This document shows, piece after piece, positions 33,901 to 64,000 of a DNA stretch of 64,000 nt (positions within the stretch are counted from its first letter, which is position 1; each line of letters opens with the position of its first letter). The stretch comes from Micropterus salmoides (taxonomy: Eukaryota > Chordata > Actinopteri > Centrarchiformes > Centrarchidae), in NCBI RefSeq assembly GCF_014851395.1, contig NW_024040152.1:16283308-16347307 (forward strand), given 5' to 3'. The notes under the pieces are model-generated. The model worked only from the letters and a program-made list of their open reading frames with translations. It made no database searches and was not told the DNA's origin. The position numbers and the translations under genes are program-made.

Positions 33901-35540
33901 AACAACAGATACTATAGCATCCCAGTCAGTCAGATTCCCCTGACTTACTGTAAGCCAAATCTAAGTAAAAGAATAAGCAGATAATTTATTATTGATGGAT
34001 AACATTTTGACTGTTATTTTAACTGTCTGCAGCAGACCTGTCGGTAGATAGACTCCAGTAAATCTAACAACAAGAAATGAGAACACACCAAATGTGGAGC
34101 ATTAGGTTTGTGCAAGGCTCGTTCTTGTAGTCAGTGTTTCATAGTTGTGATACCACCTTCAAAATTAATCAACCAGATTGAAATGCCAGTTTAATAAATG
34201 TTGTTATCTATTCTTTCTTGCAACAACCATCCCAGTATTAATGCACTTGATACAACTATAATTTTTCTGAGGGTTTCATAAGAAACATTCACATAAATTA
34301 AACGATCAAAAAATGTTTAAAGACTCATTTCAATACAGCAAACCTACAAATACACTTAAACATCAGTTCAACATAATCTGTAATTCCATAAATGCAGTAA
34401 TGAAGTCCTATTGTAGTTGTATTAGGTTGTTTTATCATCTGCTTCTGTCTTCCTCATCACAAACACATGTTATGATGAGTCATGGCTCTCAGTGTCATGC
34501 CAACTAAATTCAACTTGATTTGTGTAGTTCAATGAATGGTTATGATTCTCCCAACGGAGTAGTTAAAATGTCACAACTATGCATTGTAAGTCTAAACTAC
34601 TGCATTAGCTCACACCCACAAAAGATAAGTCGTTTGGATGAACATTTCTTACAGTGTGTCCACATCGCTTGGCAGTGGTCTGTGGAGATTGACAGTGCAT
34701 TGAGTGCTTGGCAGTATAGGCTTTAGTATTATATTGTGGGCTGCTGCATTCATTTGTTTGTGTGAGTTTAAATAGGGCCTGCATTGTAAAAGATGTTTGT
34801 GCTGTGTTAACTTGTATTGCATGGATGGCGTGTTGATATATGTTGTGTGTGTATTTATACGTGTCTGTGTGTGTGTGTGTGTGTATGGCGCATGCCACTA
34901 GTTTTTTTACCATGGTCGTATTGATCGAACCTTCTGTTAAAGGGATGCTCGTTAACACACAATTAGCATTCAGATAGAAAATACATCATAAGGATAAAAA
35001 GTCATGGTCATTAATTCCTGATGAAAGGAGAGAGGGATAGGGAGAGGGGGGGAGGAAAGAGAGAGAGATAGAGAGAGAAATAAAGGCCTTTTTCAGTATG
35101 AGTGATTCCATTTAGGAGCTCTGAGTTCATATAATTATTCCTAATTATTTCTCGTTCTCTCTCCTTCCACCTCTTCATCCTCTCTACCTCCATTTCTCAC
35201 CCTCTTGACAACCCCCCTCCCCCTCCCCCCACACACACACCTTTTAGAGTCTCCATTTTATCTCCATTTTTCTTCTCCTTCCCTCGTCAGGGAAAGCGCC
35301 CCAAAGTCCCTAACATGTCTCATCGTTCATACTGGCCCTCCATCTTAATCCTATTATTTTTCCTCATAGTCACATCCTGTCCCTCCCTCATGGAGTGTTA
35401 GTTTCAGAGGATCACCTCCCACCTCCCTCCTCGTTCCTCTCCTTAAGTCTGAAGTGAGAGGACTAGCACAGGCCCCCCCACCCCCACACTCTCCCTGTTT
35501 CATTTCCATATTTGTCTTCTCCTCGTCCTCAGAGCTGTCT
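30982..35540. other. Intergenic sequence and probable kcnn3 3' UTR
   Basis: No further coding exon is recognised. The part next to 35541 should be kcnn3 3' UTR, but I cannot choose its poly(A) site among several minus-strand AATAAA hexamers (for example near 33984). A short (GT)n run at 34866-34883 and purine/pyrimidine-biased stretches at 35030-35090 and 35150-35240 are present. Confidence 0.4.
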
Positions 35541-56774
<21,234 letters not shown>

Positions 56775-56799
56775 CTGCGGGGACAGAAAGGACATGAGG

Positions 56800-58210
56800 A
56801 GAGTTTAAAAAAAGGGAACATTGTTTTAATGTGTCGCTGTGCAAACTTTTCATCACGATCCTATGCTGGCACAGTTCACTCATCAGTACAGCTGAGTGAT
56901 CTGATGACTAAAGGGACCAGCAGTCATTTAGAGTAAATGTCTCTTTTCCAGGATGTAAAACACCATCCATCTAATCAGTAATCTATTCAGTTTCCACACA
57001 GTGCCTTGGCTCATTTTCACATAACCTACAACTCATACTAAAATTAAACCAAAGATTGCCAAGTCATTTGAAGCTCTTCAGCAAAACAGGTAGCTAATTA
57101 TCACAATCACAACATTTTTCTGCAGAAAAAGACCACTGTGCCAGTATTTCTTCCAGTTGCATGAGCATGTGCCTAATAATGTTACTTTTATTGCAGTCTT
57201 CCCTCCCTGTATGTTGATGTTTTGCATTTGTAATTGCTGTGGTTACTCTCGATAATGTCGCCAAAGCCGTTGTTATAAGGAAGTGGTAAGAGCAGGTTTC
57301 ATTACACGGGGCCCTCCTCCAGACAGGGCTGACAGGAACTGGGGGGTGGAGGGGTGGGGGGAGGTGGATGAGGTCGGGTTGATGAGAGGAGAAGGCGGTG
57401 GAAAGAGAGATGGATGAAGTGCAAAGGAAATGAACAGATAAAGATAGGAATGAGGAAATATCAGGGAAAGGAGGACACTGCAAAAAAAATATATCTTTTT
57501 TAACTCATGTTAGTCTTTTTGAGTCTTATTTTCTTATAGTCTTATATTAAAAGGAATTTGCCACTGCAGTAAAATTATGTCAACATGTTTCTACAAAGAA
57601 CTTTCTATAATTTTTTTAGAAATGTATATCTGTAAACAAAAAATAATGCTTGATAAAGATAAAGGCAAATAGGAAACAGGTTGGAATCTTGCAATTTAGC
57701 TGTGGAATTGCATGTATTTCTTTCATTTATTAAATATAAAAAATAAACATTTAAGACTAAAAAAAAGGTCTTGATTGGATATTCTTGCAGTGGCCAGAGA
57801 AGGTTAAAGAGAGAGAGAGACGCGCCACATAGTGCCTAAAAGAAAAGCCGGGACACAGTGAGAAAAATGAGGAACTCCCCGGCTGTAAATCAGCAGAGTA
57901 TGAATGCTATACTGCCTCGAGAAACAGCCAGTGCTAACAATTGCTCTTTATCACATGATTCATCTCAAGGGCTTTTAGCCCACACAAACATTTATTTAGA
58001 AAACAAAAAATACAATAACAGGTAAAACATCAGAACAAGTGAGCATGACAGCCAGCTGGTCACTGTCATGATGAAGGCAGACTGAAGCTCTAAAGCTTCC
58101 TCAACCACCTTTGGATACACACGCTGCATATTTCATCATTATCTAAATCTATCTCAGCAGGATGTTTGCGTTTTCCTTGTTATACTGTGTGCACACATGT
58201 AGCCAACATG

Positions 58211-58259
<49 letters not shown>

Positions 58260-58510
58260 CCTACGTACAGTGTGTGAGTCATTGTGTAATCTATCATTTG
58301 AACCACGGGTCAAACGCTGGCTGTATTCTTTAATGATTTCAGTGTGTATGTGTGTGTGTACTGTACTTGTGTGTACTTGTGTGTATTTATGTGTGCCTGA
58401 GTGAGTTTGAGAGAGAGAGTGTGCAGACCCGGCCTCGTCATGGTGACTGTTGCCAAGGCGACAACATCAAAGAGCAGCCAAGCTTAATTAGGATCCCCAG
58501 CGCGAGAGAA

Positions 58511-58550
<40 letters not shown>

Positions 58551-58800
58551 AAGAAGAGTGAGGGAGGAAGAGGGAGTCAAAAAGAGAGAAAGTCACAGAG
58601 AGACAAGACAAGAAGAAAGAAAAAGGAGATACAGGAAAAAATGACAGAGAGGTGTGTGTGTGACAGCGAGTGCAGAGCTACAGAGAGGAAAGCACAGACA
58701 GGTTGTCTAACACTCATGTTCTCTGCACAGACTTGCAATGGTTTATGTGTGTGTGTACTCACATTTTGGGAACAAAAAATATAAAATAAATAGTTGCACA
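56800..58800. other. kcnn3: kcnn3 intron, no exon recognised
   Basis: I looked on the minus strand for the exon expected upstream (S2, ending ...AYHTREVQ before LFVIDNG) and did not find it. The span carries a (CA)n run at 58217-58256 and a (GA)n run at 58520-58544 inside a longer purine tract. Confidence 0.5.
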
Positions 58801-59400
58801 GTCACATTACGGGGTTGCAACCAAGACATTCTCACTCCCGTCTTATCACATATGGACGCTTGGTCAAAACCCTTTGGTATCGATTATCAAAGCCCTGGGT
58901 ACCCCTTTGATGTTGATTTTCAACGGTTAGGGCTCTGTGGTCAAGTTAGCAACAATAAAATATGCAAAGTCCGGTCAGACTTTCAAGATAAAACGTTAAC
59001 ATTGCGAAACATCCCAGAGAGAAGCTTCCGGTCTGAGATGTGAAGCGAACGCAGAAGTCCCTTAAACCTGCATTCTATCAAACAGCCAGCAGGGGGCGAC
59101 TCCTCTGGTTGGAAAAATAAGTCAGGCTCCATTAGAAATAATCGTAAAAAGACCTTACTTCTCACCTGATTTATTACCTCAGTAAACACTTTCATAAGGA
59201 GTTTATCGTAAAATAAACACCAAGCCGCTGTGATAATATCCTTTACCGTCCAAAACTGGCACTACAGGGCTTCCCCCACTGCATTAAACTATGACGCTAT
59301 GCAGTTCCACAGTTCCTTATAAACTAACGCTGACGTGGATTTCATGGGAACTTACCTCCCATTTGGGGACAAAAAAGCTGCTTCCCTTAAGGTAAAGTAC
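58800..59400 (+). repeat. Dispersed repeat with 'CAGCAGGGGGCGACTCC' block
   Basis: 'TTGCAACCAAGACATTCTCA' opens it, with 'GCCAGCAGGGGGCGACTCCT' at about 59086 and 'ACTTCTCACCTGATTTATTA' afterwards. These blocks recur across fish genomes as part of a non-autonomous repeat. The boundaries and class are not resolved. Confidence 0.4.
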
Positions 59401-62400
59401 TGAATTTCATGCAGGGTTATTGTCCTCTAAGTAAAAATAAGTTTGTGTGTGTGTGCATGTGAGCCAGAGAGTAGGGCACCAAACTCCATTCATTCATTCA
59501 TGTTTGCCTCTGCATGAGACAGAGCCACACCATCAGCCCTCTCTTTTTTTTCTCTGTCTACCTTCTCTCTGTTTTTCCTCCTTCTAACATCCCTTACTCC
59601 CCTTCCTCCTCTCTATAAATGACATATTTCCAAATCAAAACGGAGGTGATCCAGTTTCTTGCCACTGGAGGAAATGAGTGCTTCTCCCTTCCTCTTCCCC
59701 CAGCCCTCCCCTCCTGTCTTCTCCTCCCTCAAGCTCCTGCTGTCGGTCTTTTCCTGGCTAAATCGCCACAAGGAAGGGATAAATAATTAAATTCCATTAG
59801 GAAAGCAATCTGTCAATGGGAGTGAGTGAGTGCCACTGCCCCTACATGACCAGGACGTAAGGAGGGAATGAGGCAGGAGAAGTTGGGAAGAGGAAAAGTG
59901 GGTAGGGACTGTCTATGTGTGTCTTTAAACACAAACTGTCAACTCTATCAGGAAAAGATCAGAGAGGAAGGTCAGAGGACAGCAAAGCTAAATAAACTAA
60001 GACATAAAGAACAAGCCCGAAGGGAAAAATAAACAAGATCATGCAGGGGAAAAAGTGTCTTCTGTTATTTTCTTAAATTTAACAAAACATGACATCACAG
60101 TGCAGAGAGCAAGGGACAAGGGAAGGCAACGGAAAGCAGACAGGACAGAGGTAGGGCAAATTAGAGAATGGGGCCAAAAAGGAGTAAGGTGTGAAAATGA
60201 CAGCACCGAAGACAAGCTCAGGTCTCATCACATGTGAAGGTGTCAGGACTGAGAGGACACGTTCAACCTCAATCATCCCCCACTGCTACAGCTGCAACCT
60301 GCTGGAGGAGTTTGCCCCCCTTCCATCTTTCCTCTTCAGCCATCCCATTCACCCATCAGTCCTTCCGTGCCTCGATCCCTTCCAGTCCCCACGGCCATCG
60401 TACCTTAGTAATCGTGTTAAGTCCCTGATTGCAGATGTCTCTCATCACGGAACCAGACACAGTCCTGGCCAGACTCCAGGCCAAGCAAGCAAGCGAGACA
60501 TACAATTTTGCACACATGCACGCACACACACATACAGCTCAGGAAAAAAAGAGGTAGAAGCAGGCCAATCAGCCTCCAGTCGACATTTCCCACAGGAGGG
60601 GGAAAGACTAAAGCTTCGTCGGGGATGGAGACGGCCCTAATCACCAAAGAAGACAGTGACAAAGTGAACACCAAAAAGCATGCACGCATTCTTTAACACA
60701 CATAGTCACACTTCTGGGACATGTCTGGGTCCTACAGCATGGAAATCCCTGGAACAGGCAGAAAATAACTGGGGCAAGCCAAACACACACACACACAAGC
60801 ACAGATTCACACACCCAGCTACATGTGTATATGCAACTTTAATTGCAGCTCTAGGGGAAAACCCTCATGGCTGTTTCTACATAGTCGAAAGAGGAAAGGA
60901 AGGAGAGGGGGTGTCATGGAAGTGAAAACGAAGTGTTGGAAAGTGTGAGAGGTGAGGAAAGGTTCCCGGCTTTGGTGTGTGCATGAGCAGTGTTGCAGAG
61001 TTTGCCACTAGAAAGTCTAAAAACAGCAACTGGGAGAGAGTGAAGAAAGGATTCCACCAGCGTCTTGAGACCAGGAATCTCCTTCATTCAATGCAAATAT
61101 GAAAAACAAACTGGGTTACTAAAAATGGCCAGAGATTAACAAGACACAAATGGCAGCTGATAAATTCACATTTCTTGGAAATAAGTGGGTGAAATGCTTC
61201 TTTCATGCCTACAGTCTAAGGAGGACGCTGTGGTTTACTTCTCTCTCATTTTACTCTTCCATTACAGTTCCCAAGGCGGATGTACGTTATGCAGAATCTG
61301 CAGAAAATGACATCACCCAAGTATTAGGACTCTCAGGACTCTAAAGAAGAGAACCCTTTTTGAAAGACTACTGCTCACTTTACTTTCCTAATGCCATCTG
61401 CTTGCCTTTGAGTGGCTATGAGCGCCAAGTCGGTATCTTCTTGATCAATGGACTGCTTCTAAAAATCCTCTAAAAGCAACTGAATAACACAGTTCACTAA
61501 TGCTTAAAGTGCACTAATGGACACTCTCTTGGAGTTTTTATTTGATTAATTTCAACAACAATTCAATTTTTGCCTTTTAAGTCTGGATTTCTTGCAAGTT
61601 TATGAGCTAAAATGAATCCTTTCTTTCTAGACTACTTGTTGCTGGGTATGTAAAAGTTTGTGTCTGAGTGTGTGAAGAAAAGAAAAGGCAACTGGTGAGG
61701 TGGTTGAGAAAAGTGAGTCACGCAACAGACAATATCTTAAAACACATGAGCATGCATGGCCATCCCTGGATGCTGCATGAAACACATTAAATATAAGTTG
61801 CAAGCTTCCTAAATTTGCAGATATGATTTTTTAAGCAAACATTTAGCATGGGTTTGGTCTTATGGGTCATTTATGTTTCTGATTAGATTGGAAACTGGTT
61901 TGTAATAACAGCTGTCTTAAGAGTGTTTTTCTTGATTCATCATTGGCTGGACGATGATATTGCAACCCTCAGACTCCATTGTTCCTGACCAATCTCAGGT
62001 ACAATGTTAACTCAAACTAATGGCGTACGGCTGTACCGATTGGACAGTCAATCACAGCACTCTCTAAATGTCTCTTGAGTTGACGGTGGTGATAAAAATT
62101 TCAGCTCAAGTTCTAATAATGTCTGTATGATAATAGTCTTTATCTATGGAGAATTTGTCTAAACACACGGAGTAAGTGAATGCATTTTACAAAGTACACA
62201 AAAAGCAAGGTTAAACTCAATTGTACAAAATAAAAGAGGACTGAGGAAAGAAACACATTGTCAAGGGCAGAGATGAAACCATGATTACATGATTTTCTGT
62301 CAAGTTGATTCTTATTCAGTGTTCAGTTCAATAACCAGACCAGCGTTTTCTCCCTAAAATTTATGATAAATTTTCTTTAATCCTAAACCAGGTAGATTAC

Positions 62401-63928
62401 AATACTAAATGATTCGTCTCAGTCCAGCAGGGATATGTTACCATGGCAAAACTGTTCAAGTTAATCTAGTCTTGATTGCAATGTAACAGTGGTTCTTGTT
62501 GTTAGTGTTTATTTAATGTGGCTATCAAGAAAAAAGGGGAGAAGGAGATGACAAATGTACCTAAAGCGCATATACACAATATATTAATATATAAGGAAAT
62601 AGGATCTGAAGTCATCCAAAACCGAAAACAAATACTGCATAAATAACTGACAAAATAGTGTATATGAATGTATCTTTATGGATAAAACTAAATACTCCAC
62701 CGATTTAGTATTGCACTCTTATGACATATAACATGATTGGACTCATGATGGACAGTTAAAAAATTCAAATTCAGAACCAGATGTTTTTTTTCCGCAAGCA
62801 TTATTCAAAACCTGGTGCCTACATTACCCACAATGCAACTCAACAGCCAACAGCTTGCTCTGAGGTTCAGGAATGCTATGCTTGTAACTACTAATGCAGC
62901 CTTAAGCAGAGATGAGGAGCGGGCTACAGAGATCTGGTAAGCTCACCTCTTTCTAACACCACACCCCCAGATTGTTTCTTTTTCAAATTCACTAGCCTTC
63001 AGCTTCAACTGAGAGTCTCAAGAGAGATTTAGCACAGGTCCCTCTGGAGCCACAAAAGTTAACTTTTTTTCACATATCCACTACTCCTCAAGACCCGTAA
63101 ACAGACGTTGAGTTCCCCTTTAGGGACAAATGTGAGCTCAGTTAAATATATGTAACTCATTATTTTCTAAATAAATTTTAAAATAACGACTTTAACATTT
63201 TTCTTTAGATATTTTATGCAACACTACCATACACACATCCGAACTGTGGCCAAGTACATTTGTAGATCTGTAGGAACAAACTGTTCTGCTAAGAGCTGAA
63301 ATGATTCCAGACTGCTTTAAGATAAAATGTCATAACTTTCTCACTGAGCCAGAGCAAGCAGAGTCTGATGGCCACTTGCAGTCCAATCTTGTGCTTTTAT
63401 GCAAATTGCACAGCAGAGTTGGAAATACCAGACACAACACACCAATAACCACCTTGAGAACGGTACATTTTTGCCAAGAAGACATAATCAGAACAACATT
63501 CTTCCACATATTACAAACAAACAACAGAAGTACTCACAAGTGTCTCACATTTTCAGCATTTTTCAACCACAGGCTTTGTCCTAGACTATCAGCATTTCAG
63601 TCATTTGACTTGTTCAGTACTGTACTGTAATATCAGCACTTAAATGAGCACATATTGAGGATATTTGTGGTATCGATGAAGAAAATTCCCATTATGAAAT
63701 GCTATAACATCTATAAATCTTCAAAGTCTAATTTAATTAAGCTATAATTGATTTACTAATGTAACAATGAAACTATGCATTTGTAAATATGAAATTATAA
63801 ACAAAAGTACTTGAATCCCCAAAATTTAGATATGTTTGTACAATTAATGTGGTGAAGGGTCTCAAACACATCTGATCAATAAAATTCTGAAATCTTCTAA
63901 AACTAATAAATAATAGATGATGATGAGA

Positions 63929-63963
<35 letters not shown>

Positions 63964-64000
63964 TTGTTTTTTGATGACTTTGGTAAGAATTGTGTTGGAA
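59400..64000. other. kcnn3 intron or upstream sequence, no exon recognised
   Basis: No conserved protein segment or credible exon is seen on either strand, apart from a (GAT)n microsatellite at 63932-63963. Purine or pyrimidine-biased patches occur at 59540-59620 and 59680-59760. Confidence 0.45.
63932..63963. repeat. (GAT)n microsatellite
   Basis: About ten uninterrupted GAT/ATG triplets near the end of the window. Confidence 0.9.

Overview
The window is vertebrate nuclear DNA, almost certainly from a ray-finned (probably percomorph) fish. The evidence is spliced genes with GT/AG introns that encode vertebrate Rab13, RPS27 and SK3 proteins, plus fish-type repeats (an L2-clade LINE with a TTGCC tail, a GIY-YIG Penelope-like element, tRNA-derived SINE fragments, CA/GT microsatellites). 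There are no bacterial operons, CRISPR arrays or long intronless genes. Nearly all long open frames are chance frames; the real coding exons are 29 to 423 bases long.

Layout. 1-315: probable 3' end of an unidentified plus-strand transcript. 393-5486 (minus): rab13, complete in eight coding exons, 200 residues, ending in the prenylation box CVLL. 5487-7660: the shared upstream region between rab13 and rps27, which are transcribed away from each other. 7661-11118 (plus): rps27, complete in four exons, 84 residues. Its introns 2 and 3 each hold a 134-base sequence that folds as an H/ACA snoRNA. In both, the 5' pocket matches the 18S rRNA helix 31 loop, the target of SNORA13/snR35. 11119-35500: a gene-poor stretch with two TTAA-flanked inverted-repeat elements (one of them inside rps27 intron 3), LINE and SINE fragments and a broken L2 LINE with an esterase-type ORF1. 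35541-56774 (minus): the last seven coding exons of kcnn3 (SK3 calcium-activated potassium channel), from the S3 segment to the stop. 56775-64000: kcnn3 intron with repeats; the N-terminal exons lie beyond the window.

RAB13, RPS27 and KCNN3 all lie in human 1q21.3, so the block looks like a compacted orthologous neighbourhood. The genes do not form a pathway. rps27 and the snoRNAs it hosts do belong together: one supplies a small-subunit protein, the other probably a guide for modifying the small-subunit rRNA.

The most interesting items are the two intronic SNORA13-like snoRNAs in rps27. Others are three retroposon copies with clean target-site duplications, two of which start at nearly the same base; a truncated Penelope-like insertion with a 15-base duplication; and an unusual Gly/Pro/Ser-rich SK3 C-terminus.
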